From positions 43,770,609 to 43,834,608 of the forward strand of contig OZ018324.1 of the NCBI GenBank assembly GCA_963969495.1: a DNA stretch of 64,000 nucleotides, in the 5' to 3' direction. A model generated the notes under the pieces. That model worked only from the letters and a program-made list of their open reading frames with translations. It searched no databases and had not been told where the DNA came from. The translations under genes were made by a program, and so were the position numbers. The DNA is from Ceratothoa steindachneri (Eukaryota > Arthropoda > Malacostraca > Isopoda > Cymothoidae). This document shows, one piece after another, positions 1 to 15,168 of this stretch. The number at the start of each line of letters is the position of its first letter. Position 1 is the stretch's first letter.

Positions 1-1500
1 GTGTATTAAGGTGGTGTTGATTTAATGTAGTAATTTGTTCCATCGACGTTGATAGGTGTGCTTACTATTGTAGTGTTGTCGAGCATTTCCATTAGTATAA
101 AGGGGATGTACGCAAGCTCATCGGGTATGGAACTGGGACCATTTCTGGAGTTCCTGCAAGTGTTATCTTGCATGTGGTTTGGGCGGGATGTGTGTGCACC
201 CTGTCTCATTGATTGTTTAATTGGTTTTAAGTGGCACGACTAGAGGGTTATTGCCATCACACTGTCTCAGCTGGATCCAAATGCTTATTCTGAGTGAGTG
301 AGTGGTTATTAGTTATGGGTATGATGAGTTTTAGTGAATCCGCGCCTACCACTCTCCTTACGCGGCACCATAAAAAAGAACGGTCAATGCATCGAGTTTT
401 ATCCGCAGTACCAACGACCTCGTGTCATGGGCGTTTACGGTCTAGCTGCAGGTAGGAGCGTGATGGTGTGTTTTTTTAGTCCTCCGTTTTAGTGGCTGTG
501 GCAAAATGTAATTAGTATCTTTGTATAAATAGAGTATGTAAATTCTTTGGTTTGATTGTATGTTTTCCGTGGTGTATGTAGGTTATGTGCGGCATTTTTT
601 CTGTCCATAAATGAACACCAGTGGACGTCTCTTTGGCTATGGTTGTTCTTCTGTAGGTTGATATTGTGTGATGTGTTTTCTGTTATCTGTTAACTGAGCT
701 CTACTCAGTTCGTGTTTCTATAGTCGAAGAGGGTGGGGGCATGAGTAATGGCGATGATAGGATCGTCACGCATATAGTAATGTGGTCGGATAGTACTTGG
801 GGGCCTGGGCAATGTGAGTGTAGAAGCGTATAATATTGTCATTGGTGATGACCACGTGGGGGAAGGCCATTCGATGTGCTCGAAGCGATATTGCTTTACA
901 GCGGTAGCCAGAAAGATTGCCGGAATATTAGTGGTATTTGAAAGTACTGTGAGATGGTGAGTGTTCATGTCCATCAAAAATAAGAGAGGCAAGTTATGTT
1001 TGGATAAGGCCGCGAGGGTGTCTGTAGTGAGTGGCCAATAGGATAGGGCTGGAACTCATTTGTATTTTGCAGGCTAGGACAGAGTCGTCTCGTGTGTTCG
1101 TAAAGGAGTTGTTTGTAGGCCGCTTATCTAGAATTGCAAGATGTAGCAGTTTTGGGTTAGCTAAGGGAATTTGCCTGCAAAGTGGAGTCTATTATCCGGA
1201 GAGTGAAGGCTGGTGGAGTTCAATAGTATGATGTCGGGTTTGTGTATTTAGTATGGCGAATGCCGTGTCAGCTGCTTATATTAAGCTTCAGGAACTCTGT
1301 AGACCACGGTTAAAGTGTGAAGTGCTCGGGAAGCTGCTGATTCAGCTTTTTGCCTTAATCTCCCGGCATTTTACTAGGAAATTGGGTTTGGGGGCGGCCA
1401 CCTATACACGTGTCTGAGGCGGGTTGAGTTTGTTGGAGGTGGTATGTTTGGTTTTGTGCTGCTGGAACTGCTGAGAAAAATAGCAGTATTAGTAGGCATG
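1..1500 (-). other. Unassigned C/A-rich minus-strand open frames
   Basis: Read on the minus strand this stretch is C/A-rich and holds two short open frames, 209 to 6 (67 codons) and 992 to 705 (95 codons). They are separated by stops and are in different frames. The bias (G/T-rich plus strand, few plus-strand C) runs across the block and looks like old minus-strand coding sequence rather than chance. I do not recognise a conserved domain. The 992-705 frame is rich in Pro, Thr and His. It could be part of a non-LTR or viral-derived open frame like the C/A-rich one at 31.4-33.1 kb, but that is a guess from composition only. Confidence 0.2.
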
Positions 1501-1530
1501 GTGTGAGAAGTGTTAGTTTTTTATATTAGT

Positions 1531-1793
1531 TTTATATTAGTTTTTTAATATTTAGTTTATTCAGATCTTTTGTAGATATCCCCCACCCCTCTCTCTAACT
1601 GGTGGAGGAGGCTGAAATGGGTGAAGGGTGGGGAGGTGGAAACTATAGAAGGGGTGGTGTGGGCAGTCGAAGGGGGGTAGAGAAATGGAAGAGGGGATTT
1701 GGCATAGCGGCATTAAATTAATTTATATTAGTTTTTTAATATTTAGTTTATTCAGATCTTTTGTAGATATCCCCCACCCCTCTCTCTAACTGG
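1531..1793. repeat. 72-bp direct repeat pair, 191-bp spacing
   Basis: Positions 1531-1602 and 1722-1793 are identical as far as I can compare them, both running from TTTATATTAG to TCTCTCTAACTGG. The spacing of 191 bp suggests a tandem duplication in which the rest of the unit (1603-1721, G-rich) has been lost or replaced in the second copy. Confidence 0.8.
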
Positions 1794-2880
1794 CGTTTTT
1801 CGAGGTGCCTTTCCTTAAAAATACATCTCTCAAATTTATTTAGATTAAACTATATAGTAAAAAATTAACTTAAAATAAGGATGAATATTGTAACCTATAA
1901 AACTTATCTGAGTCGAAGGAAAGGCAATTAATTAACGCAGGGTGGAAGATCTACGAGAGTTATATTATTCTATATAAAAAGCTTTATACATATATAATGA
2001 AAGGACATTAATTTCTTGTTAACTTAATATCTTTCTCTATTAGTGATAAATTTGAAAAGAATCATGAGATTTGCATCAACCACGTGTAATTGCTCTTATA
2101 TATAAAGGCGGAGGATATATGGAGCAGGGAAATGATATAGTGTGGTACAATATGTGAGCTTCAAATAAAAAAAACGGGCTAATAGTAGAAAGGAAACGTG
2201 CTAATGGGGTGAAAAACTCCTCAAGTATAGAGTAAAACAGAAAGAGAATACAACTTGAAAGTCATTTGATCAGAAAATATACAGATCGCGATGAGAGGAT
2301 AATAAATTTTATTGTGTGTGATCAGCACTTTTTTAACGCCCATCTGGCTACTGCCTAGAAGGGCACGTCGCCTTCATTCCCTTACAGCCTAGAGTAGTCT
2401 GGATTAAAACAAACCCAAACCTAACCCAAAACAACCATCAAAGCCAAAGGCCAAAAACAGCAAAGTAAAACAAAACAAGAAGCAAAGAAGACACGAGAAT
2501 AAAGAAAAACGTTCCTGCGTCGTGTGAGAGCAGGAATCTTATCCTCACTTCGCTTCGACAAAACTAATGTGTTTTGAATCCTCCGGAGTGATGTTTTGCC
2601 TCTTAATTTAATCCAGAAAAATAGACTAAAGGAAGAGATAGTAAAGTGCCTTCCTCTTATTTTAAGGAGAAAGTTGTATATTTAGACGATGTATTTAAAT
2701 AAAATACAATTATAAACACGAATAAATAGATGTGCATTTTAGGTGAAAGCTAATTTTAAATATGCAAAAAAAATACTCAACGTTTATGAGGAGCAGCCCG
2801 CACGAATACGGTAATTATAGCCGAATAAAAATTAATGGTATGCTCCGCGATGGATGCAATTGAATTAATGCATTAGTAAC
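1794..2880. other. No gene seen
   Basis: AT-rich sequence without a convincing open frame. 2401-2510 is A/C-rich low-complexity sequence on the plus strand. Confidence 0.5.
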
Positions 2881-3207
2881 AATAATGATAAAAGTGAATG
2901 TTTTATAGGGCGCCCTTCAATACCTTGAAGACTTCCTAGGGCACCTGTTCTTCAACTAGACAAAAGAGTAGCGCATGCCAGGAGGCAGCCCATCTTACAG
3001 CTTATGGGCAGCTACAGAGAAAGCACGCTCGCCCATGCAGCAGATCCTGTTTCGAGAAATCAAAAGCATGAGAAATTTGCTGCTAAATAGGTTCCTTAAG
3101 GTTTGAAAAACCATGACACTCTTAAGTGAATGCCTATTTGACGTCCTTAGAGGACAGCATACATGCCGCCATAGGACAAGAATATAGAATAAGCATATGG
3201 GACTCAC
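2880..3207 (-). pseudogene. LINE ORF2 3'-terminal fragment
   Basis: The minus strand reads a frame from 3207 that contains the motif GERAFSVAAHKL near 3000. After one stop it continues with DGLPPGMR, then a Phe/Lys-rich tail with two more stops. The pattern RAFSVAA..LWNxLP followed by a FK..LKT tail is the C-terminal end of many non-LTR retrotransposon ORF2 proteins (CR1/L2/jockey group). Only this end is present, so it is a 5'-truncated and mutated copy. The Trp expected before the Asn/Asp-xLP box is a stop codon here. The clade cannot be decided from so short a piece. Confidence 0.6.
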
Positions 3208-3320
3208 ACGTTCCGATGGATTTTACCTCCCCCCCTTCTCCCCCCCCCCCTATGTGATTTCAATTTATCCACAATATCCACCTTATAAAGGATGACAATC
3301 TCGGTTGGCTGTTTAATAGA
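3208..3320. repeat. C-rich low-complexity tract
   Basis: 3228-3250 is nearly pure cytosine on the plus strand, with runs of 7 and 10 C. It sits just 5' (in the minus reading) of the LINE fragment. Confidence 0.6.
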
Positions 3321-3989
3321 TGAAGCCTCCTAATACGGAGGATTTTTACTTGACTTTAAAAGGCAAAACCAACGAGGGCGAATCACGTAGAGATTTTGTA
3401 AGGCACAATGTTAAGAAATTAGAGAATTTAGAGAAGAGGGAAATATGTAAAAGATATAGAGCAGCAGTTTCCTCTGTAATCATTGGTGTTGGGGGATGGG
3501 GGCACTTATTCCTCAAGATATAAGCCACAGAAAGTTACCCGGCTACATCTGGCAGCATTTTCTTGCAGGTAAGTGCAGTAAAACTCAAAGTCAAGTTTTA
3601 ACCTCAATTCTAGCTATAAAAGATGGTGACAATTTACCACAGGAAACCTAAGCAGTAAATCCGAAATCTTCGCCTAAAAAGCAAAATTGCACCTCAAAGT
3701 CATTCTCGCGATAAAATCTATTGTGTCTATAACTAATGCCTTTAAGACATCATCGTTAACTTGTTTTTTCCCTCATAAATATTTATTAGGGATTGTGGGG
3801 GAATTCCACGTGGAATTTCTTTTCCAGCAGGGAAGTGAAGTCCATGCGCTGGAGAAAATTCTAGAATTTTGTTAGGCTTAAATTGGTAAGACTCCTCCCC
3901 TCCCCCAGCCATAAGCGGTAGCCTCAAACCGCGTCTAACACGGACCACCTTTACGTGGGTTAGAATCGCCTCGACATGAAGATTCGAGA

Positions 3990-4450
3990 CCATTCAAGAG
4001 TAGCGCTGTTTCCCCCAGCCCCACAGGTGGAGCCTCGGACATATATAGGGCTCGTCTTCCATGTGGGAGACACAAAGTTGAGGAGTCTCGCCCGGACCCA
4101 AGAAGATTCCCTTAGTTCCAAGTCAGGTGCTAACAACAAAGCAAAGTGACGGCTGAACTTTTTGTGTGTTGCAATTAGCCCAGCCAGTGAGGTAATTCCA
4201 TTTGACGATCGCCGCCGAGCGATTTTTCCGACACCACTCATCAACTCCTGTCGAAGCCCTCCTCGTTTTCGGGTGGCCGAAACACTCTCCGCTGGACCCG
4301 AAGTTACCGCCCCCTCCCCTTTTGGAAAACCGTCATCACGTCAACTTGCCGCTCAGAAGCTCCGAGCGCCCTCGCCCGCACATTTATTGCCTGCAGAAGA
4401 CATCCGTAAAGCCTTACCGTGACGTCTCACCCAGGATCCTCCGTAAGCCA
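3990..4450. other. GC- and CpG-rich block with TATA-like box
   Basis: This block stands out from the AT-rich surroundings by its GC and CpG content. It carries a TATA-like ATATATA at about 4040 followed by GC-rich sequence. Two overlapping plus-strand frames (4162-4422 and 4202-4480) are open but have no recognisable domain. It could be the promoter part of a decayed LTR or the 5' end of a retroelement. I could not find its repeated partner in the window. Confidence 0.2.
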
Positions 4451-5479
4451 ACCCCACTCCCCTTTCAGCAACCCAATTGATTTAATCCCCCCCCCATTAG
4501 AATAGTCTCATTCTGTAATACATTAATTTCTATTTTCAGAGTCTGATGAATAACTCTGAAATTTCCCCCTCGTGTACCGATTTAATTTTACCAATTACTT
4601 TTCTAATTTTATGTAAATAAAATTATATTTCTGTACATGCCTCTTTAAATTTCCTTGAGCTTTGCCATTGCTCAAATTTTACCTGACCTCGTTGCCTTCT
4701 ATCTCGCTGTTCGCACGTCAAAACTCGTGGCGTTCCATTCCTTGTCGGTTCGCCTTTAAGTTATTGGTCCCTCCTCCATAGATATAATAGGGTATTGATA
4801 TAATGTAATGTCATACCACGACAGGGATTACGTCATTATTTTGACATTCCTTAAGGTTTTCTTTAGTTCGATTCGGCCTTTTTGAAATGGCTTTCTCATC
4901 GCTTTATATATCGAAGAAAGTCCTATACCTCGGAGCGAAATTTTAGTGTGTGTATGGAATGGATGAGATATGTCCTCCCCTTTCTTGCGCTTTATCCTTA
5001 TTCTTCTCAACTTTTTGAAAAAAAATGCAATTCGCCGTTTTTCATGGCGATTTCAGTGTATAGATTTGATATATTTGGTCCCCCTTGCGAAAATTCTATG
5101 AATTATATATTTACATATATGAAATATCACGATTTTGGCTAGAAGAGCTATTTTAGAAAATTACAGTAGCAATTTCATTAAGAAATTAAAGAATACCCTT
5201 AACACGATTTTTATCTTTGGGTAGCAACTGTTCTTTTCTATTTGTTTGTGTCTATAATACATGAAAAATATTGTTATTTTTTTCAAACTTTCCTTTTATA
5301 TCCAAGATCATGATATTTATATGAAATTTACTTATTCCATCTGGAAGGAAGTGGCAAATTTAAACTTTTATTTGCACAAAGTAGAAACAAAACGACATGA
5401 TACAAAAATAGCATTTATTTTTTCTAGAATTACATATGTGAGACAATTAAAATATCAGAAATAAGTAGTTTTCGTTAAT

Positions 5480-5480
<1 letters not shown>
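4451..5480. other. No gene seen; possible 3' flank of the 5.5-7.4 kb element
   Basis: AT-rich, with only short open frames. As the minus-strand element at 5480-7360 ends near 5480, part of this stretch may be its 3' untranslated and terminal sequence, but I could not find a matching inverted terminus. Confidence 0.3.
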
Positions 5481-7360
<1,880 letters not shown>

Positions 7361-7437
7361 ATGCGCTATATCGGCTAGAGTTAAACTGATCCGTTGAGTA
7401 GATATGCTTTGTATTCATACAGTCATCTACGGTACCA

Positions 7438-7493
7438 GAAAGTTCTAGAAATTCTTCAAACGTATAAAAAATGTCAAAAGTTCTAGAAAGTTC
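7438..7493. promoter_or_regulatory. Two trimeric heat-shock-element-like motifs
   Basis: 7438-7450 reads GAA-AG-TTC-TA-GAA and 7481-7493 reads TTC-TA-GAA-AG-TTC. Each is a perfect three-pentamer heat-shock-factor site (nGAAnnTTCnnGAAn or its complement). They lie about 80-140 bp 5' of exon 1 of the minus-strand transposase-like pseudogene, where a promoter would be expected. Function is inference. Confidence 0.35.
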
Positions 7494-7499
7494 TACGGT

Positions 7500-8200
7500 T
7501 TATTTTTCACCAAATTAGTGATGAATATTTGGATTTAAGAGAACTGCCATTGATCTCCAGGTCGCCAAAAACAAAGTATTAAGGAAATAATAGCTATTAC
7601 TATTGTATTATTGTTTCTATAAATTTTAAATATAGTATATCATGTTTATACCATAACTGAAATAAAATATAACCCTTGAAAATTTTTTTTATAATTTTAT
7701 TATTTGCTTGAAAATAATGTTATTTACCATAAATGGGCTAATTTACAAATTCAATGTCTTAGCCACAAAAGCAAAGTTGTGGATTAAAAGTGACTTTTTT
7801 TATTTAATACAGCCAGAAACAATTCGGAAATAACACTGTTTAGAGGCAATCATCATCAAATATATGTATTCAAACATTCTGATGAGCAAAATATCTAAAT
7901 CTTGCACTCAGAAGCAGGACAGTTAAGCCAGTATCCGATTACTCTCTGAGCTTGGTATCTTATGTAAGTATAAATGAAGTTCAATTGCCGGAGACTGGAA
8001 TATACCGGGTGTCCCATTGAAAACTTTTAGGGAAAATTCTTGTTGAATTATGCTCATCATGTTGAAATTGTGCCCTGCACAAAATTGTAGTGTTCCATGT
8101 ACAGGGTTCCCCAAATTTTAATTTGCTTTGCAATCCTCTTCATAATCCTTCCTACTGTATATTAAAAAGAAAAAAAAGATTTGATTTTTCCTACTACGGT
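7500..8200. other. No gene seen; one terminal-repeat-like motif
   Basis: AT-rich. 8004-8030 has ACCGGGTGTCCCATTG, which resembles the ends of the TA-flanked MITEs described at 18.5 and 28.3 kb. I found no matching inverted end. Confidence 0.3.
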
Positions 8201-8201
8201 A

Positions 8202-8430
<229 letters not shown>

Positions 8431-9890
8431 ATTATACTGTAGTAGAAAGCCATGTTTGATACCAAATTCGGTAAGGTCAACAGCGACGTCCGAATGGTTG
8501 AGTTTACGTTACAGTCTTTTAACCTTTTAGACAACTCTCTTCACAGTAAGTCTAGGGTGAGAAAAAATTATGAGAAATGGCATTTCTTTATTAACCAAGA
8601 TGTCGTTGAATCTTTTCGTTTGTCATCTTCGTGACAGTCAGTAAATCTGAAATTTAAAAGAAAAGTTAAAGACAAAGAACAGATCAATTACCCGCCCATT
8701 CTCCCTTAACCTTCTTAAGAGTACGCAACGAAGGTAACGAAAGGGAGCCGAATACTTATTTTGTAGTCCTCTGCATCTTCACTGGAAAAGGCTAAAGTAG
8801 GTGCCGGGCATGATGGATCTGGAGGATAATGAGTGAGATGAAGAGAAAGAAGAACGTTTCATGATAGGATAGCTAGGAAGAAGAGGTAGACACAATAAAT
8901 TTGACTTAGTATACCTACAGATTACCTTGGATTCTAAACAATAATGTTGTTATTGTCGTTAACCCTCTCCCACGTACAGTGTATATAAAGTTGCGTGTCT
9001 AAGTTAAAAGTTTACTTCGCGTGAGAATGACGCATTTCTAGCTCTCTAGTTATTTTTTCTATTCCTATTCTGGTTATTCACGAGTATATACTTTTCTCTC
9101 GCAATGCTTTGATTTTCTAAATAATCGTAGGAGATGTAGAATAATCTTCATCCTCCATAGGTGTAAATTTCCTCTTCTTCTTCTTCTCTTCCCTCTATCC
9201 TTGGTAAACTTGGGAATACGTGATGTGTTCTCCTCTCTGCTTGTTTAGCAATCTGGTAGGTGACATCTAGGCCTATTTCATATTGCGTCTTTACTCTGAC
9301 ATTCCTAGCTCTTCTTGCATTTAGTCTGTTAAGTTATTTTATCTTGGCTTCATAATGATGGGCAGTTTGTATTCTTCTTTCGCTTTTTCAAGTATTTGTA
9401 TTTATATACATAACTTACTTCTGCCCTCTTTATACTCTTCAAGATAATGTACATCGCTATGATTTGATAAGTTTTTGCTGATTAGATTAGGTGCTATAAA
9501 ATCTTCTTCTTGTTTTTCAGGCTAAGAAGTTTAACCCTGTATATTAATACTAGTCCGCGTTTTCCCCGCTTCAATAAAGTGCTTTTTGTAACGTGATGTA
9601 ATATCAGGTAATCCAAGCACATTACGATCTGTCATACCTGAAACGCGATCCTTCTACATATATCTGACTTGAGTCTCCTAAGTAAAAGATGTATTTAGGT
9701 TTTGTCAAACGGGGAACAATTAGGAAGCAGGGAGTATGAACTTTCGTTTCACGATCAGGTTCTCATCACCTAGATGTGTGTATTTGTTTGGGGTAGTAGG
9801 GGCTTGGTAGAGTTATAGTCTTTAGAAGATATGTGTAAAGGAATTATAACATTATGCCACACAGAGGACCAAGCGGACATATATGTTATA
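8431..9890. other. No gene seen
   Basis: AT-rich, short frames only. 9175-9205 is a CTT-rich tract. Confidence 0.5.
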
Positions 9891-10920
9891 GTCCCTCTTC
9901 GGAGAGAGCGAGAGAAACCTACGAAAAGTTAAGGGGCGTGAGAACGTTTTTCGTCTCACTAACATTCAAACTGCCGAAAGGCTTTGATCTTCTCTGCCAA
10001 GTTTGTAGTCAAGTCAAGATTTAGGAGCAAGGTAACCACAAACGCCATGAAGCAGCTCTCAAAAGATCCAATTATCTACGAGGTGCGGAGGCTTGCGGTT
10101 AGGGCACCCCCAAAAGAAGTGCCAGATGAAAAAGAAAACTGAGGAGAATTAATGTGACGGTTGTTGGTGCCTCTCATTAAGAAGCAGACCTGGGCTCCGT
10201 GATGGAACCCCCTCATCCCCCTTGTGCTCCCCTTAGTGGCATTATTCCGTTCCCCTTAGGTGGGGCGGTCACCGAACGATAAATAAACCCCGTGAGGAAG
10301 GAAAAAGAGGATTATTGATTATTCTGTTAGAGACGATAGAGGACTAGATCAATGGGATCAGTCTCTCACCCAGTTCTGAAATCGACTTCTAAGACATAGA
10401 AGTTCGTCGCTTTTTCTTATCGGTGCCATACCAAGTTATCCTTCACAGACTAGAAAGAGGTCTGGCTCGATCACATTTCCTAGTGCCAAGCAGGAATTTC
10501 TGGAGTAAGACAAAAGAAGACTCGTTCACCCTCGAGTGACTCTCAAATTGCAATCTCGGTAATTGTGAGAGAAGAACTAATCTCCAAGGAAGTTCCATTT
10601 ATGTACTTTCGAAATCACCTCGTATACCAAAACCCAGTTGGACAACCCTGTGAAGAAGACGAGGATACTAAAAGAACTCAAGAGCTACCCAGAATAGTAC
10701 TCCTTGAGGCAAATAGCACAACTCCTCTCTGCTTCTTGTAAACTTATAACCGGGGATGAAGTTATAAGAAGAATTAGACATCGTCCCCCCGCCTCCCCCA
10801 CCATCCTTATATCGGGGATAACCTCTATCCGCCTGCTGCAAATCGAAGAATCGTTAAAAATCCAATATAGCAACTTCCTTCAACCTGTGTTCCTTTTAAG
10901 GTCATGTAAGTCCGAATGAC
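9890..10920 (+). other. Unassigned, possibly old coding sequence (plus)
   Basis: This stretch is less AT-rich than its flanks. It has one 71-codon open frame (10704-10919) preceded by interrupted frames rich in Lys, Arg, Glu and Pro from about 10000. I recognise no motif. It may be an eroded gene or retroelement segment. Confidence 0.15.
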
Positions 10921-12740
10921 TATATATATTTGGTTTTATTAAGTAGGATTTTAATACTGTACCCAAGCTACCTAAAGGAGAGATAATATTTAGTGACTCC
11001 TGTCATATTTTTAGATACATTAGTGGAACGTAAATTATGGCTAAATGATATACTAAAATGTCTCCATAAATTAACTAACTGGCAATTGGTCTCACTTTCT
11101 CTCTCTTACCTTGTTTTCCACGTGTCTATTCTTGATTTTTAAATTAGCCATTTGAGGATTCATTATTGGTTTTTCCCATCATTCTTAATAGTCAAATCTG
11201 TAACTTTCGCTAAATAACAAAGTGACTTAACTTTTCTGCTTTTGCTTGAAAATAAACATTACGTTTACCATGCTGCTTCTGAGACCCCTTATTCAAATAA
11301 TTTGCATGTTATTGCAAAAAATAGATTTGATTTTCGTTATGTGGAAGTTTCGCCTCTCTAAATGATAATTATATATTTCTTTCAGTTTTTGCGCTCTATT
11401 TATGTGCTAAATCCTTTTATTATTAATTAATATGAAAGAATGACCAGTAATATAATAGAAACATGTTCGCTATTGAAAAAAAAGAGGATAAATTGCAAAT
11501 AAATGGAATAGATTTTTATCTATTAAAAATAAACACTCAGTTATATCCGTAGGAAAGTCAATAAAAGAGAGGCCATAAAATTGGTTTGGTAATTCTCTAT
11601 AATGAAAAAATACCAATGAGGGTAATCTCTGCTACATTGTTTGAAATGTAAGTAAAATGGAGAAGATGAGCAAGTGAAAATATTTGAAAGGTACAGGGTT
11701 GGATATATTCTGTACATTTTTAGATGTTGGCAACACTGATTCAAAAGGAATGCTGCAATGTTGATTTATTTCGAAGGTAATGTTTCAATCCTTGTGTTTT
11801 GTATTTCAGTGTACAACACGTTGACAGTGATGTTCACGGCTAGGTGACGGAATAATGCGTAGCCTTTTAGACTTGTAAAGACGGAAAATTGGTGGAGCGT
11901 CTGTGGCTTAAAAGGCTTAAGTGCTTAATTTGTTACGAGCACAAGAGTCCATGTACCTGACCGAATATCTTTACCTAAAATTCTACTAAATCTCCTGGTG
12001 TTTTCTCAAAAGGTTTATGCCTCAGTAGAATGATATAGCATAATAACACTTGTAAATGAATAACTTAATGGTTTTTGGCTATCACGGCTTAAATTTAGTA
12101 TAAAAGGTGCGCCTTTTATGTTAGATTTATGGAATAAAGGAAACATCATTGGTCACAGAATACTTATATTCTAACTTACAGAAACAAATAATCCCCCAAA
12201 ATATTCACAGTAATGTTCTCTACATAATTCAAATATAAATATGGAAATTTATTAGAAAATTTTTATATTTACAGAGCATACCAATATGCTAATTATCTGA
12301 GTTAAATTCAATATGTATATAAACAGGTAAAAATACTGAAGATGACATAAATTGATTAAATCAAAATCATGAATATTATAGAAGACTAACGCTTCCAATG
12401 ATTTAACCTTGATTTTAAAAATCCATTTTCCACTGGCATACTCTTCATCCCTCCTAAGATTAAATCATTTTCTTGTCCATCAGTTTTCTGATCTTCCCTC
12501 GTTTTAAACTCTTATATATTAATTCACTGAAGTCAAAATTCAAGAAATGCATAATGTGGCAACTTGAAACCAAAGGTATATATACATACATGCCTGTTGT
12601 GGAAGACTAAGGAGATAGAGAAGAAATCTCCCCCCACCCCACTGACTTTCACAGTTCGTCGTTAACCGCTTTGAATTCGTCTGCCCTATAATGCGAAAAT
12701 TAGCACAATGAAAAGAACATTAAGAGGACATCGTAACTTC
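10921..12740. other. No gene seen
   Basis: AT-rich intergenic-type sequence with no recognisable domain or structured repeat. Confidence 0.5.
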
Positions 12741-12743
12741 TCG

Positions 12744-12986
12744 CTATGGGACTTTATCCCGACCCAAGGCAATTAAGGAAGCCTGTTGGCGATGAATCTC
12801 TCTCCACGTCCAGATAATTTCGGAGTATATATTCGAGACTTCGAAGTTCACATGCAGATTGTACCTGAAGCCGCCGTCCCGTACGTTAGCTGTAACATGT
12901 TCGTAGGTCGAGAGGAAATCGACTACATTCTCGTCCCTAGAAGAATTGAGTGATTGTTGAAAAACCAAAGAAAAGCTAGTAGTCAC
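12744..12986 (-). CDS. Unassigned 80-codon open frame
   Basis: An 80-codon minus-strand frame of ordinary amino-acid composition, locally higher in GC than its surroundings, with a Trp/Asp/Asn-containing sequence that does not look like low-complexity DNA. I do not recognise a domain. It may be an exon or a retroelement remnant. No convincing splice sites or partner exons were found nearby. Confidence 0.15.
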   Translation of the reverse strand: MTTSFSLVFQQSLNSSRDENVVDFLSTYEHVTANVRDGGFRYNLHVNFEVSNIYSEIIWTWREIHRQQASLIALGRDKVP

Positions 12987-14560
12987 TTTGTGTTGATCGT
13001 GGAGATAGTTAGGCGCGCTTCAACCCTTCTCACCATGTCTACAGATTTTAAGGATCGGAAAATCCCTCCCCGAAGCACCCTTCATTTGCCTCTTAAAGAT
13101 AAAAGCCCCTCCCCCCCCCAAAAAAACCTTCAGTTTCTCAAAGTTGGATTGAGCGTCTGGTGAGATGCCCACAAGTTTAAGGATGAACGTACATAACTGG
13201 TCCTACGTGTCTCATATCAAGATAAAAGGGATATAACCCCTGTTTCGTCACGCTCCTCCCACATTTACCGCGTCGAACCTACAGGATCCCCTTTGCTTTA
13301 GAATTTGCCTAATTGTAAAATCACTACTTAATGATCTCTTGATTCAAACTTAATTGATAGTGTTAATCATCTTAGCCGTGAACCGTCAACATTTAATTGC
13401 ATTGCCATTTAACTTGCTCTATATGTATATGTAATATTTAGTCATATTAAAGTATATTTTTCTAGCCGTGTTTGAATATTCCTTGGCCTAGCAACTGTGT
13501 ATTTAAAGCACTCTTAGAAACATCCTCAGGTGGAGCCTTAATTTCGATCGGTCAGTAGGCCAGTGTGCGTATAACCGCGTACACTTGGTTATACCACGAC
13601 AACTGGAATTAATAATAATAATATTACCGCAATCTTTATAGGCAACACACGCATCAAGTAAATTTACAGGTGCTCATCATCACCAGAGTTATATCCAAAC
13701 ATTAAGGGTCTGTAACAATTAACTAATCCTGATGGAACGCTTTCAAACTCCAGCTTGATAATTTGCACGAAAGGTATCCATGATTAGGCTGTATTTGTTT
13801 GGGGTGAGGTGACTTGATTCCAGCTACCCACGTTTTGTGCTGGAGAGTTCGGAGCGTAGTTTATTGAATTTGGAGTTGCTATGATGAAATTACATACATT
13901 TAAGTAGTAAACCTTTGTAGTTGATTAAAAAGTTTACTCTGTAGGTTTCTGGATTCACCTACCTAAGCGAAAGTTTTTCGTATCACTTATTTTTCCACGG
14001 CTTACAAAGACACAGTTAATCATATTTAGTGAATGCATGCAGACCAAAGGAGCCCAATAACATCGTCTCTAATCACCAATGTTGTAGATTGGCAACATAT
14101 TCGGTTCAAAACTTATACCTTTATTTGTATTTACGAATGTAACACTAGAAAAGGGTCGTTGTGGCCCAATAGTCAGAGGCTGGACAGCAATACTATTATT
14201 TCTATTCCACGAAAGATTGCAGCTCTACTAAAGTCAGCTGGTGGTTCAACACCTTATTGGTAAGCAAAGGTATTGTATCTCTCAAGTCTTTATATAATTT
14301 TGTCCAACCAATAAATATAGTAGCAGTTCTCCTGTGGCATTGAGGAAGATATGACAATGCTGAACCTGTTTTCCTGCCGTAACTCATGCAGAGATTCATG
14401 AAGAATCATGAAAAATCGCCAGTATGCGAATTGATGATAAAGCAAATTACCCATTACCAGAGTAATCTGTTTATTTAAAAGATTTGTCCCTTTGGTATTT
14501 AAATGATCTTATATATAAAAGTTTTCCCTTAGTTTCATGTTTTTCATTCTTATTTTGTTG
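12987..14560. other. No gene seen
   Basis: Mixed sequence with a C-rich run near 13110-13120 and short frames only. Confidence 0.4.
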
Positions 14561-14562
14561 AT

Positions 14563-15165
14563 TCACTATTGCTTAATTAAGTTTTACACTCGTTTCCTGG
14601 TTTACTCGCATTTATTGATCGTTTGAATTAACGTTACCCCTTGTATTCAACTGTTTTTTATCTATATTTTTCACTATCATATATTTGTATTTTAAACTTC
14701 TATTAAGCTGTTTGCTTTGCTTTTTTTGCCTTTCGGATTCCTGGCTTTTTTATTTTACTTACCTTTCATTTTCCATTGTTCGCCCTGCCCTTGCAACTTT
14801 GTCGGGCATTACTTTAAAAACAAATTTCTTGTATTCATATTGAGTTTAATTAATGTTTATTATTCATATTTTTTATTGCCGTGACTATTGTTTAATTAAA
14901 TTTCAAATTTTTAATTTTGCTTTCTTGGTCAAACTCGTATTTATCGATCGCTTTATCCCTTGCATTCTACTGTTTTAACATATTTTTCAATCTCATATAT
15001 CGATAAATTAACTACTTGCTTTTCATTCTGGTTTAATTTCTCTTTCCTCTCTTGTTAGGTTTAACATATTTTTCTTATCATAACTAATATTAAATTGTTT
15101 GTGCTATTTTTGCAATCTTGTCATCTAATTCTTAAGAATTTCTTGTATTCGTATTAGAGTTCAAT
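14563..15165. repeat. Diverged tandem duplication, about 300-bp unit
   Basis: 14563-14858 and 14885-15165 share a run of features in the same order: TTAATTAA, a TCGCATTTATTGATCG versus TCGTATTTATCGATCG box, CCCTTG.ATTC, a CTCATATAT-type stretch and TTTCTTGTATTC. The match is partial and T-rich. It could be the paired pseudo-LTRs of a Penelope-like element, since a hammerhead-like motif follows at once. Confidence 0.4.
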
Positions 15166-15168
15166 CCG

